From Acidobacteriota bacterium (GTDB lineage: Bacteria; Acidobacteriota; Holophagae; Holophagales; Holophagaceae), in the NCBI GenBank assembly GCA_014189895.1, contig BJFQ01000012.1, positions 1 through 36,468 of the forward strand: a DNA stretch of 36,468 nucleotides. Direction: 5' to 3'. The position numbers were made by a program, and so were the translations under genes. How positions within the stretch are numbered: the first letter of the stretch is position 1; the number at the start of each line of letters is the position of its first letter. This document shows positions 10,130-18,624 of the stretch, one piece after another. The notes below the pieces were generated by a model. It saw only the letters and a program-made list of their open reading frames with translations. It did no database searches and was not told the origin of the DNA.

Positions 10130-10216
10130 TGGTGGTCCCAGCCCGAATCGAACGGGCATGTCCTTACGAACGGCAGATTTTAAGTCTGCTGCGTCTACCT
10201 GTTCCGCCATGGGACC
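10130..10216 (-). tRNA. tRNA-Leu (anticodon UAA)
   Basis: An 87-base class II tRNA on the minus strand. The acceptor stem pairs GGTCCCA with TGGGACC, the discriminator is A, and CCA is encoded. The anticodon stem GCAGA/TCTGC closes the loop CTTAAAA, giving anticodon TAA (reads UUA). The T arm is GCCCG-TTCGATT-CGGGC. A long variable arm with a GTTC/GGAC stem is typical of leucine tRNAs. It is convergent to fadN and divergent from pcrA. Confidence 0.96.
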
Positions 10217-10235
10217 CACTTTCTAGATTACTTCA

Positions 10236-10265
10236 CCTATAAACAAAACTGAAAACTAAAGACAA
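10236..10265 (-). promoter_or_regulatory. Candidate tRNA-Leu promoter
   Basis: Reading the minus strand, TTGTCT and TATAGG are separated by 18 bases and lie about 20 bases before the mature tRNA 5' end. Each matches the sigma-70 consensus at four positions. The element shares the 90-base divergent gap with the pcrA promoter. Moderate support only. Confidence 0.35.
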
Positions 10266-10271
10266 TGAAAG

Positions 10272-10300
10272 TTGGTGCTTTCTTAATTTCTTGAGATGCT
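10272..10300 (+). promoter_or_regulatory. Candidate leaderless promoter of pcrA
   Basis: TTGGTG at 10272-10277 and GATGCT at 10295-10300 are separated by exactly 17 bases, and an extended -10 TG lies at 10292-10293. The -10 element ends only 6 bases before the ATG at 10307, and no Shine-Dalgarno sequence is present. The expected transcription start therefore coincides with the start codon, which suggests a leaderless mRNA. Confidence 0.45.
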
Positions 10301-10306
10301 GTCCCT

Positions 10307-12571
10307 ATGAACCTTGATTCCCCCCATCGTCTCCTTGAGGGACTGAACGAGCCTCAGCAACGGGCCGTCGTGACGACGCGCGGACCTATTTTGATCTTGG
10401 CGGGGGCGGGGTCCGGGAAAACCACCGTCATCACGCGTCGGATCGCTTGGCTCATTGAATCCGAAGGGGTCGCACCGGGCGCTATTTTAGCCATGACCTT
10501 TACCAATAAAGCGGCACAAGAAATGTCCGAACGGGTTCAGCATTTAGTCTCGATTCCTGCCTATCAGCTTTGGGTCAGTACGTTTCATAGTTTTTGTACG
10601 CGCGTGCTTCGGACCGAGGGTGATCTGACGCCGGTTGGAAAGAATTTTGTGATTTTCGACCCGAGTGATCAGAAAAGTTTAATGAAACATGTTCTTTCTG
10701 AATTAAGTCTTAGTGAAAAGCAATATCACCCCAAGCGAATGTTGGCTGAGATCTCCAATTATAAAAATCAATGTCTGTTACCGCATGAAATCGAGCACAC
10801 CCCGTCCGAGCGATCGCTTGCCACCCTCATTGACGTCTACGCTCTGTACCAAGAGGGACTCAAAACCCATCATGCTTGTGATTTTGATGACCTGTTGTTG
10901 CTCACCGAACGTCTTTTTCGGGATCCGACCATTCAAACCAAGTATCAAGATAAATTTAAGTACCTCATGGTCGACGAATACCAAGATACGAATCGAGCCC
11001 AGTACCAATTGATCCAACATTTAGTCGGTCAGGAACGAAATATTTGTGTAGTAGGGGATGAAGATCAAAGTATTTACGGTTGGCGCGGAGCCGATATTCG
11101 GAATATTCTTGATTTCCAAAAAGATTTTCCCAATACCACACAAATTAAACTCGAACAGAACTATCGAAGCACCCAATCGATTCTAGATGCTGCTTCACTG
11201 GTCATCAAAAATAACCAGGATCGGATTGGTAAAGATTTATGGACGAATCGGGGAACGGGGGAGAAAGTCACCTTCAAACTGGCTCAAGATGGACGCAGTG
11301 AGGGGAACTGGATTGCTGATCAAGCTCAGTTTGAATTGATGCGATCTTCGGATGCCCGGGTTGCGGTCCTTTATCGAGCCAATTGGCAGTCTCGTCAGAT
11401 TGAAGAAGCCCTCCGAGCTAAAAATATCCCCTACCTTTTAATTGGTGGCGTGAAATTCTACGAGCGACAAGAAATCAAAGATCTTTTAAGCTATCTTCGG
11501 CTCCTCTATAACCCCTTTGATCTCGTCAGTTTTCGTCGTGCCATCAATGCGCCGAGTCGGGGCGTGGGTCCGACCACCTTGAAAAAAATCGAAGGGGCGA
11601 TCCCCGAAGGAGGTCATCCCCTCGAAGGGGTGCTTCAAGCCCTCAAGTCAGGTGCCGTAAAAGGAAAAGCTGCTCGAGAAGTGGGACGATTTGCCGAGAT
11701 CATTCTTCAGGGACGAAAAGAGCGAGACCTTCGCGGCTTAGCGTCCTTGGTGCAATGGATGCTTCAGGAAAGTGGACTAACTCAAACTTTGGAAAAGGAA
11801 AATACCATTGAGTCCGAGAGTCGTCTTCGCAATTTAGAAGAATTCCTTAACGCGGCCGCCGATGAAGAGACGCTGGGGTCTACGTTAGAACAATTCTTGG
11901 ATCGAATCACCCTCGTGAGTGATGCCGATTCCGTGGATGTGGCCTCGAGGCTCAGTTTGATGACGATTCATTGCGCCAAGGGTCTCGAATTTAGTGCCGT
12001 ATTTCTCTCGGGCATGGAAGAAGATGTATTTCCAAATCGCAATGCCAAAGATGATGAGAACGGCCTTGAAGAAGAGCGCCGGCTATTTTATGTGGCGATT
12101 ACGCGCGCTCAGATGAAACTCTATTTAACCGGCGCGCGCCACCGACGCGTGATGGGCATGAACACCCTAGGCCTCCCCAGTCGTTTTCTAAGGGAGCTTC
12201 CGGAAGATGTCCTCGATCATCCGATTCGCTGGGGAGTGGAAGTCTATCAATCTGGAGAAGGGGACTGGACGAATACCCATGACGAATGGTCCGAAACAGC
12301 ATCGAAGCCGCCCTCACGATCGAGATCCGGTTTTAAACCGACGCGAAGTTTCTATGCCACGTCCCCCAAAGAAGAGCGACCCTCAAAACCCAAAATGTCT
12401 AAGGAGGGCTGGCCTCTCGGTACGCGTGTCACCAGTCCTCGCTTCGGTGACGGGTTGATCACCGCCTCTACTGGTAAGGGCGACATGCTGACCTATACCA
12501 TTGTGTTTCAAAGCCATGGCGAAAAACGGATTGTGGCGAAGTACGGCACCTTAGTCAAGAAAGGTTCTTGA
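10307..12571 (+). CDS. pcrA: ATP-dependent DNA helicase PcrA/UvrD
   Basis: Superfamily 1A 3'-5' helicase for nucleotide-excision and mismatch repair and for clearing replication or transcription blocks. Visible motifs are Walker A ILAGAGSGKTT (about residues 27-37), motif Ia AMTFTNKAA, motif II VDEYQDTN, motif III GDEDQSIYGWRGAD, motif IV QNYRS, motif V SLMTIHCAKGLEF and motif VI EERRLFYVAITRA. The last 60 residues (GTRVTSPRFGDG to the end) form the Tudor-like RNA-polymerase-binding domain typical of PcrA. The length of 754 residues fits the family. No Shine-Dalgarno sequence precedes the ATG (see the promoter entry). The stop overlaps the next start as TGATG. Confidence 0.96.
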   Translation: MNLDSPHRLLEGLNEPQQRAVVTTRGPILILAGAGSGKTTVITRRIAWLIESEGVAPGAILAMTFTNKAAQEMSERVQHLVSIPAYQLWVSTFHSFCTRVLRTEGDLTPVGKNFVIFDPSDQKSLMKHVLSELSLSEKQYHPKRMLAEISNYKNQCLLPHEIEHTPSERSLATLIDVYALYQEGLKTHHACDFDDLLLLTERLFRDPTIQTKYQDKFKYLMVDEYQDTNRAQYQLIQHLVGQERNICVVGDEDQSIYGWRGADIRNILDFQKDFPNTTQIKLEQNYRSTQSILDAASLVIKNNQDRIGKDLWTNRGTGEKVTFKLAQDGRSEGNWIADQAQFELMRSSDARVAVLYRANWQSRQIEEALRAKNIPYLLIGGVKFYERQEIKDLLSYLRLLYNPFDLVSFRRAINAPSRGVGPTTLKKIEGAIPEGGHPLEGVLQALKSGAVKGKAAREVGRFAEIILQGRKERDLRGLASLVQWMLQESGLTQTLEKENTIESESRLRNLEEFLNAAADEETLGSTLEQFLDRITLVSDADSVDVASRLSLMTIHCAKGLEFSAVFLSGMEEDVFPNRNAKDDENGLEEERRLFYVAITRAQMKLYLTGARHRRVMGMNTLGLPSRFLRELPEDVLDHPIRWGVEVYQSGEGDWTNTHDEWSETASKPPSRSRSGFKPTRSFYATSPKEERPSKPKMSKEGWPLGTRVTSPRFGDGLITASTGKGDMLTYTIVFQSHGEKRIVAKYGTLVKKGS

Positions 12572-13026
12572 TGAAACTACAACATTTGATCTTCACGCTG
12601 GATCTTCCCGGGGTCCCCATTCAACATTTACGAGATTTTCATGCCTCCCCAGAAGCGATTCGGATCTTGACCCCTCCGGGGACGCTCCAAAAGCTCACCG
12701 GGGACTTAGGTCCGCTTCATGAAGGACAACAACTCACACTTTATGTTAAAAAAATGGGCCTGACCCTCCCCTGGCATGCGCGTAATGAGTCGGTGAGTCC
12801 TGAGGGCTTCACCGATCGAATGATTTCAGGACCCTTTGCAGTATGGAAACACCACCATCACTTTGTGGATCTCGGTCTCTATGGATCCCAACTGGTGGAT
12901 GAGATTTATTTTCAACTACCGCTCGCTCCGCTCTCGCACGGGGTCCTTGCTTTTATTCGAGCCGACATCCGAAAACTTTTCCGCTTTCGACATCAGCAGA
13001 CCCACCAAACGCTTCAGCCCTCTTGA
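12571..13026 (+). CDS. SRPBCC-family (START-like) protein
   Basis: A 151-residue soluble protein whose pattern fits the ligand-binding SRPBCC group (polyketide cyclase/CoQ10-binding-like): an initial strand, then FHASPEAIRILTPPG, GQQLTLYVKKMGLTLPWHAR, a W-x-H-x-H segment and a final helix from HGVLAFIRADIRKLFRFR. Similar proteins are often found beside sugar-epimerase or helicase genes and have no firmly known ligand. The start ATG shares its A with the pcrA stop (TGATG) and is preceded by AAGAAAGG, indicating translational coupling. The 3' end overlaps the convergent anmK gene by 13 bases. Confidence 0.7.
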   Translation: MKLQHLIFTLDLPGVPIQHLRDFHASPEAIRILTPPGTLQKLTGDLGPLHEGQQLTLYVKKMGLTLPWHARNESVSPEGFTDRMISGPFAVWKHHHHFVDLGLYGSQLVDEIYFQLPLAPLSHGVLAFIRADIRKLFRFRHQQTHQTLQPS

Positions 13027-14147
13027 GGGAAAGTCCAACTTCCTAGAATGAGCGATTGAGAGGCTCCGGTGACGTCGGGGTGATTGCCGGCTTGACCGAC
13101 TGCGCTGGCTGCCCCTAAAAGAGCCCAACTCACCGCTTCGCGAGAACCTGGAGGCAAGGAAGTATCAAGATGCCAATGTATTTCAGGAAGGACACGCTTT
13201 AATTCTTGAAGCAGACGTGGGTGCGCGCTTCCACCCCCGCTGACCCACGCGTTAAACCCTTTGGAACATCCCTCCCGTTTCAATTCATGGGCAATGCTCT
13301 CAGCGGTGAAGGCTGCCAAAGTAGCTAAGCGATCTTCCAGAGACCAAGATTCTAAAGAAGGTCTCCGGGCGGTCAACCATGAGCTTCCAAAATATTCTCG
13401 ACCGGTTGATTTAGGCAGCGAGCGAACAAAATACGCATCCTGAAGACCTTCTTGGATCCATTCGGTATGCACGTGACCCGTGGCGTGCGCGCCTTGCGAG
13501 TCGTAAGGAGTCTCGAGCCACCAAGTCGCCGCTAAATCTAAAAGAGACATACCGGGACCGGTATCCCACGCTCGTAAATTCGATTGATCCCAAACCGTCA
13601 CGTTCGCAATGCCGCCGAGGTTAAGGGCGAGCCAGGAAGTTTCAGTGCCACGGAGCCATTGTTCGGTTTTGGGAACCAACGGCGCACCTTGTCCTCCATA
13701 GGCAAGGTCCACGCGACGAAGATCCCAAACCACCGGCACGCCTGTAGCTTTTGCCATCACGTAAGGATCGGCAAGCTGAAGGGATGCTCCGTGCTGAGGA
13801 TGATGTTGTACGGTTTGCCCATGAAGAGAAATCAAATCTACAGGTTGGTTTTGTTGCTGAAGTAATTTCTGAACACAAGCCGCTTGAAAATCCCCTAAGG
13901 CTCGTTGCAGTAGGGTGAGCTCCGATATTTTTAACGTATCCTGAGTCGCTTGAAGAATACGGGAACGCAAAGCTGCGGGATAGGCTTCGAAGTAATGCCC
14001 TTGAAACGACCGAAAAGGCTGTCCCGATTTGAATTGAGAAGGATCGACTTCGATACAGACGGCGTCTACACCATCCGCGCTCGTCCCTGACATGACCCCC
14101 ACAATACGCCAAAGATCCCCAGGAGTCATCGGGAGTCGAAAGTTCAT
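13014..14147 (-). CDS. anmK: Anhydro-N-acetylmuramic acid kinase
   Basis: Phosphorylates and opens 1,6-anhydro-MurNAc recovered from peptidoglycan turnover, giving MurNAc-6-phosphate in the cytoplasm. The diagnostic N-terminus VGVMSGTSADGVDA is present. So are the family blocks VVWDLRRVDLAYGGQGAPLVP, LNLGGIANVT, WDTGPGMSLLD and WVSGGGSAHPRLL. The length of 377 residues is typical. The start codon overlaps the gatC stop (ATGA), making this the last gene of a tsaD-gatC-anmK operon. Together with dacB it points to active murein remodelling, although murQ and the muropeptide permease are not in the window. Confidence 0.94.
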   Translation of the reverse strand: MNFRLPMTPGDLWRIVGVMSGTSADGVDAVCIEVDPSQFKSGQPFRSFQGHYFEAYPAALRSRILQATQDTLKISELTLLQRALGDFQAACVQKLLQQQNQPVDLISLHGQTVQHHPQHGASLQLADPYVMAKATGVPVVWDLRRVDLAYGGQGAPLVPKTEQWLRGTETSWLALNLGGIANVTVWDQSNLRAWDTGPGMSLLDLAATWWLETPYDSQGAHATGHVHTEWIQEGLQDAYFVRSLPKSTGREYFGSSWLTARRPSLESWSLEDRLATLAAFTAESIAHELKREGCSKGFNAWVSGGGSAHPRLLQELKRVLPEIHWHLDTSLPPGSREAVSWALLGAASAVGQAGNHPDVTGASQSLILGSWTFPQEG

Positions 14148-14428
14148 AAAACCTTAGGTACTCGAAATTGTCCTTCTAGAGAATCGGGGGCATTAGACAG
14201 GGCTTGGACTTGTGTAAACGCCCGATAAATTTCATCGGGGCGTCGACGGAGTTCCAACTTCATGGCTTCGGTGGCAGGCTGAACTTTAGTGAGATCGAGT
14301 TCACCCAGATGTTCAACGCGGGTGAGGATCGATTCCATCGATTGACGCATGGATTCAATTTCTTCCTCACGTAATTGAATATGGGTTAACTTCGCACAAT
14401 GAAGAACGTCGTCTCGAGTCACTTTCAT
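14144..14428 (-). CDS. gatC: Asp/Glu-tRNA amidotransferase subunit C
   Basis: Small 94-residue subunit that stabilises the GatA-GatB amidotransferase, which makes Gln-tRNA(Gln) and Asn-tRNA(Asn) from misacylated precursors. The characteristic start VTRDDVLHCAKLTHIQLREEE and the following helix, then VQPATEAM..LRRPDE (the 'P....lR.D' motif), identify it. gatA and gatB are not adjacent here. It is translationally coupled on both sides: its ATG overlaps the tsaD stop and its stop overlaps the anmK start. Confidence 0.92.
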   Translation of the reverse strand: MKVTRDDVLHCAKLTHIQLREEEIESMRQSMESILTRVEHLGELDLTKVQPATEAMKLELRRRPDEIYRAFTQVQALSNAPDSLEGQFRVPKVL

Positions 14429-15462
14429 GACGTGGCCTGGAGTTGAGGTAAACGGAGATCGGGATCGGCGTTCAATGAGGTGAAATCTTCTAAGATAGGC
14501 AACAGAGCGCCCGCCGAAGCAATCATGGCCCCATTATCCGTACAGTAACGGGGTTCGGGAATCGCGAGCGCGAGACCAAGTTCCGTGGCGAAGGCCTGAG
14601 ACTGCTTTCGCAGTTCACTGTTGCAGGCCACTCCGCCACTCACAATAAGACTCTTCACTTGATAGTGATGAGCGTACTCCGCGAGGGGAGCGAGTAACCA
14701 TTCGGCAATCGTGGTTTGCAGTCGATGACACAGGGCTTGGACGTTGGGATCGTCGACCCCCCCTTCCGTCAGTGCAGGTTGATCAAGAAGGCGTTGGCGA
14801 ACACCTGTTTTTAAACCGGAAAAACTCCATGACGCGCGACCATCTGAAAATTTAGGGGCGGTAAAAGTGGGAGCTAACCGTGTAGCTTTTTGTCCGCACT
14901 GATCGACAATGGGTCCACCGGGATATCCGAGGTTAAGCATGCGAGCGGTTTTATCAAAGGCCTCACCTGCAGCATCATCTCGTGTTTTCTGAATCAATTG
15001 AAGGTCGGTCCAGTGTCGAGAAAGATAGAGATGGGTATGACCCCCGCTCACAATGAGCGTCAGGGCTGGCATAGGGAGATCGGGATGGGCAATACGCGCC
15101 GCATTGAGGTGGCCTAAGATGTGATGGACGGGGACGAGGGGAATACGATGTTGCCATGCGAGCGCCTTGGCAGCCGAGAGGGTACAAAGCAAAGAACCGA
15201 CTAAGCCCGGTCCTTGAGTCACCGCAATGCGATCCATCTGAGTGATGGAAAGATTGGCTTGGCGCAAAGCTTCTTCAATGACCCCACGAATTTGGACGAG
15301 ATGCTCTCGGGCAGCGAGTTCGGGCACCACCCCCCCATAAGGAGCATGGACGTTATCTTGCCCTTTGCGGACCAAAGAGCGTACGATAGGTCCTCCCGCG
15401 GTCTCTTCTAAGACCGATGCGGAACAGTCGTCGCAGCTACTTTCGAGTCCTAAGACATACAT
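14425..15462 (-). CDS. tsaD: tRNA N6-adenosine threonylcarbamoyltransferase
   Basis: Catalytic subunit of the t6A37 tRNA modification complex (with TsaB/TsaE), which transfers threonylcarbamoyl from TC-AMP to adenosine 37. The ASKHA-fold landmarks are GLESSCDDCSASV at the N-terminus, the metal-binding HILGHLNAA, then VSGGHTHLYL, DDAAGEAFDK, GYPGGP, SGGVACNSELR and the CTDNGAMIA segment. I prefer the ATG at 15462 (MYVLGLESS), which matches the family N-terminus. An in-frame TTG at 15513 would add 17 residues and run into priA. First gene of the tsaD-gatC-anmK operon. Confidence 0.95.
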   Translation of the reverse strand: MYVLGLESSCDDCSASVLEETAGGPIVRSLVRKGQDNVHAPYGGVVPELAAREHLVQIRGVIEEALRQANLSITQMDRIAVTQGPGLVGSLLCTLSAAKALAWQHRIPLVPVHHILGHLNAARIAHPDLPMPALTLIVSGGHTHLYLSRHWTDLQLIQKTRDDAAGEAFDKTARMLNLGYPGGPIVDQCGQKATRLAPTFTAPKFSDGRASWSFSGLKTGVRQRLLDQPALTEGGVDDPNVQALCHRLQTTIAEWLLAPLAEYAHHYQVKSLIVSGGVACNSELRKQSQAFATELGLALAIPEPRYCTDNGAMIASAGALLPILEDFTSLNADPDLRLPQLQATS

Positions 15463-15487
15463 ATATTGATAGTCTATCCTTTCCGCT
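15452..15487. promoter_or_regulatory. Overlapping divergent promoters of tsaD and priA
   Basis: Only 25 bases separate the two start codons. For priA, AAGACA (15452-15457) and TATCCT (15475-15480) are spaced by 17 bases, and the -10 ends 7 bases before the ATG. For tsaD, a minus-strand TAGACT ends 8 bases before its ATG. The priA -35 lies inside tsaD codons, and the tsaD -35 would lie inside priA. Confidence 0.35.
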
Positions 15488-17761
15488 ATGATTCCAACAC
15501 GTGTCCAAATCAACCGCCCGATTCCTCCGCTAACTTACGAGGCGCCCGAGGGTCTTGAGAGCGGACTTCGCGTTCAAGTACCCTTGCGAACGGGAAGTGC
15601 GATCGGGGTCATTGAAGGTCGAGATCCGCAACCGCCCACGGTGAAATTGAAACCGATTCAAGAAATCATTGATCCCTTCCGGCTTGTTCCGGACGCAGTC
15701 TGGTCCTTGATGCAATTCGCCGCCGACTATTATGCCTGTACACCGGCTTCTCTGATGCCCTTGTGCATGTCGAATACATTACGTGCGCGTTGGGATGAAC
15801 CGATTGCCGGGGGACGCTCCCTCGCTTTGCTTCGGGATCAAGGGCATTGGTCTGAATTACAAACGTTGGGGTTGCAATGGCGATCCGGTTCTTTAAAACT
15901 CCCGACGCTTTTCCATTCTGAAGAACGTCGGGGCGTTGGGGTTAGTGAAGTCTATCGAACCGACCTTTTACCGATGGGTCGATCGACCGAACAGCAGCGA
16001 AAAGTTTTACAGTGCCTTGATGAGAACCAAGGCATTCTCTCCGAGGATGAACTCATGCTTCGTTCCGGGGTCGGAACATCGGTTTTACAGACCCTTGAAG
16101 ATAAAAATCTCATTGTTCGATTAAAAAGACGAGATACCTTGTCCCAACAGCGGGCTGAAGAGTCTTTCCCGGCCGTGACCCTCAATGCTGAACAAGAATT
16201 GGTGCGATCTCAAATCCCACTCGATGCTTTCAAGGTCCACTTGCTCTATGGCGTCACCGGATCCGGCAAAACTGAAGTGTATTTAAAATGCGCTAAGGAA
16301 GTTTTGAGTCAAGGAAAGCGAGTTTTATGGCTCGTGCCTGAAATTGGTTTGACCCCAAGACTTTTAGCGCGCTTAGAATCGACTTTTCCGGGCGTAGTCG
16401 GGGTAGGTCATGCCGGATTAAATGCATCGGAGCGTCAATCCGACATTATTCGATCGCTTCAAAAAGAAATTCAACTCTTTGTGGGGGTGCGTAACGCCGT
16501 GTTTGCCCCGATCGATGATGTGGGATTGATTATTGTCGATGAAGAACATGAATCCTCCTACAAGAGTGAAGAATATCCCCGTATTCATGCGCGTGATTTG
16601 GCCATCAAACGGGCTCAGCTCGAAGGTTGTCCTATTATCTTGGGCTCAGCCACGCCCAGTTTGGAAAGTTGGGTAGCGGCGCAGCAAGGACGGTATCGTT
16701 TACACACCCTCAAGGAGCGCCCGGCAGGATCGCAGCTCCCGACCGTGGACGTCGTTGATCTCCGAGAAGAATATCGTCAACACCGCAAGCGAACCATCTT
16801 CTCGCAACGTTTATTAACAGGTCTCCGAGCCACTTTGGATCGGGGAGAGCAGGCCATGTTGCTTTTAAACCGTCGGGGCTGGGAAAACTTTTGGATGTGT
16901 CGGTCTTGCGGAAAGACCGTCGAGTGTATTCATTGCAGTATCACCCTGACGTATCATAAAAAAGCTTTTCGACTTCGCTGTCACCTCTGTCATTACGAAG
17001 TCACGCCTCCCGAAGTCTGCCCTGCGTGTGCCGAACCTCACCTCAAAGGGGTTGGAGAAGGGACGGAACAGATTGAAGAATTGATGAAGACCCATTTCCC
17101 GGAAGCCCGGATCCTCCGCATTGATCGCGACACGACTTCCCGACGCGGTCAACTGGAGTCGAAACTGATGGCCGCCGAAAAAGGTGAGTTCAATCTGATT
17201 ATCGGAACCCAAATGATTGCCAAGGGCCATAATTTCCCCCACCTAACACTCGTAGGTATTCTCAATGCCGATATGGGACTTAAATTACCGGATTTTCGTG
17301 CCGCCGAACATACGTTCCAACTCCTGACTCAGGTCGCGGGACGAGCCGGACGAGCCGAGAACGTGGGGACCGTTATTCTCCAGACCTACTCCCCCGAACA
17401 TCACGCTATTCGAAGTGCACTCGATCAGAATTTCATTCAATTTTCTGACACTGAAATTCCTTTTCGCGAAAGTGTCGCCTATCCTCCTTTCTATGCCTTG
17501 GCCCTCTTTCGTTCCGATGCTAAAGATCCCGACGAAGCCCGCACGCTGCTCATCGACCTGAAAAAGAAGCTTGAAGCCTTTCCTGATTTAAGAATTTTAG
17601 GCCCTTTGCCGGCTCCTATTTTCCGTATGCAGGATCGTTTTCATATGCAGCTTCTCGTTCGTGCTGCGCAGCGGAGTCATTTATCGGCCGCCCTTCACCA
17701 GGTGGACATCTTATCGCTCAAAGGAATCTCCCTCGATCGAGATCCTATACACTTTGGCTGA
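15488..17761 (+). CDS. priA: Primosomal protein N' (replication restart helicase)
   Basis: Superfamily 2 helicase that loads the replisome at collapsed forks. The order of domains is an N-terminal 3'BD region (residues 1-100), a winged-helix part, and Walker A LLYGVTGSGKTEVY (about residue 255). These are followed by the DEEHESSYK box and the SATPSLES motif III. The zinc-binding insert carries paired cysteines (MCRSCGK, CIHCS, CHLCHYE, CPAC). After it come GTQMIAKGHNFPHLTLVGI and QVAGRAGRAE. The length of 757 residues is typical. No Shine-Dalgarno sequence precedes the ATG. It is divergent from tsaD with a 25-base gap and is followed 33 bases later by rsmA. Confidence 0.95.
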   Translation: MIPTRVQINRPIPPLTYEAPEGLESGLRVQVPLRTGSAIGVIEGRDPQPPTVKLKPIQEIIDPFRLVPDAVWSLMQFAADYYACTPASLMPLCMSNTLRARWDEPIAGGRSLALLRDQGHWSELQTLGLQWRSGSLKLPTLFHSEERRGVGVSEVYRTDLLPMGRSTEQQRKVLQCLDENQGILSEDELMLRSGVGTSVLQTLEDKNLIVRLKRRDTLSQQRAEESFPAVTLNAEQELVRSQIPLDAFKVHLLYGVTGSGKTEVYLKCAKEVLSQGKRVLWLVPEIGLTPRLLARLESTFPGVVGVGHAGLNASERQSDIIRSLQKEIQLFVGVRNAVFAPIDDVGLIIVDEEHESSYKSEEYPRIHARDLAIKRAQLEGCPIILGSATPSLESWVAAQQGRYRLHTLKERPAGSQLPTVDVVDLREEYRQHRKRTIFSQRLLTGLRATLDRGEQAMLLLNRRGWENFWMCRSCGKTVECIHCSITLTYHKKAFRLRCHLCHYEVTPPEVCPACAEPHLKGVGEGTEQIEELMKTHFPEARILRIDRDTTSRRGQLESKLMAAEKGEFNLIIGTQMIAKGHNFPHLTLVGILNADMGLKLPDFRAAEHTFQLLTQVAGRAGRAENVGTVILQTYSPEHHAIRSALDQNFIQFSDTEIPFRESVAYPPFYALALFRSDAKDPDEARTLLIDLKKKLEAFPDLRILGPLPAPIFRMQDRFHMQLLVRAAQRSHLSAALHQVDILSLKGISLDRDPIHFG

Positions 17762-17779
17762 GCGAACGCTCACGCTGAG

Positions 17780-17788
17780 TGTTAATCT
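17780..17788 (+). promoter_or_regulatory. Extended -10 element before rsmA
   Basis: TG-T-TAATCT forms an extended -10 motif that ends 6 bases before the rsmA ATG at 17795, in the 33-base gap after priA. No Shine-Dalgarno sequence is visible, so a leaderless rsmA transcript is possible. A TGAGCG-AA-CGCTCA inverted repeat just upstream (17759-17772) overlaps the priA stop and could be an operator or weak terminator. Confidence 0.35.
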
Positions 17789-17794
17789 GCCTTC

Positions 17795-18574
17795 ATGAAT
17801 CTTCCGTCACCCAAACGATCCTTTGGACAAAATTATTTAGTGAATCCTTCGGCGATTGAACAGATTGTCCAAGAGGCCCTTCAGAGTTCAGCCCCTGAAA
17901 TTTTAGAGATTGGTCCAGGACGCGGAGCCTTAACCCAAGCCCTCCTGCAGGATGGTCGAAGTGTTCACGCCATTGAAATGGATCCGGAGCATCGCCAGTA
18001 TCTTGAAACCACTTTTCAATCGGTAAAGCACTTTAAAGTCCACCAAGGGGATGCCTTATCGCTCCCGATCCCCTCCCGGGGACCCTTTACCGTGGTCGGC
18101 AATCTTCCTTACAATGCGGCGACCGCGATCTTGACTCGTTTTCTCCTCGAAGACATCCCTTGGGATCGTCTTGTGTTTATGTTCCAAAAAGAAGTGGGCG
18201 ATAAACTCTTGGGTGAAGCCAGTGAGAAATCCTACGGACCCCTATCGATTCTCCTGCAATTATGTGCTGATGCGCACGTCCTACTTCAGCTCAAAGCTGG
18301 ATCCTTTTGGCCCGTTCCTAAAATAGATTCAGTCGTTTTATCGATTCAGCCTCGCCGCCCATCGTTGACGTTGACAGAACGCCAACACTTACTCGATTGG
18401 CTTTATATTTCCTTTGCACATCGACGCAAAACGCTCCGCAACAATTGGCACGGCCAAAGAGACGAAGCTCTGTTCATGAAAGCCCTCGCTGCTCAGGGGC
18501 TCTCGGATCAAGTTCGGGCCGAAAGTCTGAGCCCGGGTATTTGGGCTCAGCTCGTACATCCCCGCCATCTATAA
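17795..18574 (+). CDS. rsmA: 16S rRNA dimethyladenosine transferase (KsgA/RsmA)
   Basis: Dimethylates two adjacent adenosines in the 3'-terminal helix of 16S rRNA late in 30S assembly. SAM-binding motifs are clear: FGQNYLVN at the N-terminus, motif I EIGPGRGALTQAL, the acidic EMD, and motif IV GNLPYNAAT. The C-terminal helical domain contains SFAHRRKTLRNN. The length of 259 residues is normal. The stop codon lies inside the left arm of the following terminator. Confidence 0.95.
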   Translation: MNLPSPKRSFGQNYLVNPSAIEQIVQEALQSSAPEILEIGPGRGALTQALLQDGRSVHAIEMDPEHRQYLETTFQSVKHFKVHQGDALSLPIPSRGPFTVVGNLPYNAATAILTRFLLEDIPWDRLVFMFQKEVGDKLLGEASEKSYGPLSILLQLCADAHVLLQLKAGSFWPVPKIDSVVLSIQPRRPSLTLTERQHLLDWLYISFAHRRKTLRNNWHGQRDEALFMKALAAQGLSDQVRAESLSPGIWAQLVHPRHL

Positions 18575-18606
18575 AAAACCGCGCTCTCCAGCGCGGTTTT
18601 TTATAG
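18569..18606. terminator. Perfect bidirectional intrinsic terminator
   Basis: Two perfectly complementary 17-base arms (18569-18585 and 18590-18606) flank a CTCC loop. Each has a GC-rich core CCGCGCT/AGCGCGG next to an A6/T6 tract, so it works in both directions. It closes rsmA on the plus strand and the sigma/anti-sigma/Spy operon on the minus strand. It is the only strong intrinsic terminator I found in the window. Confidence 0.95.
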
Positions 18607-18624
18607 CCGTTTTGTGCGAGGAAC

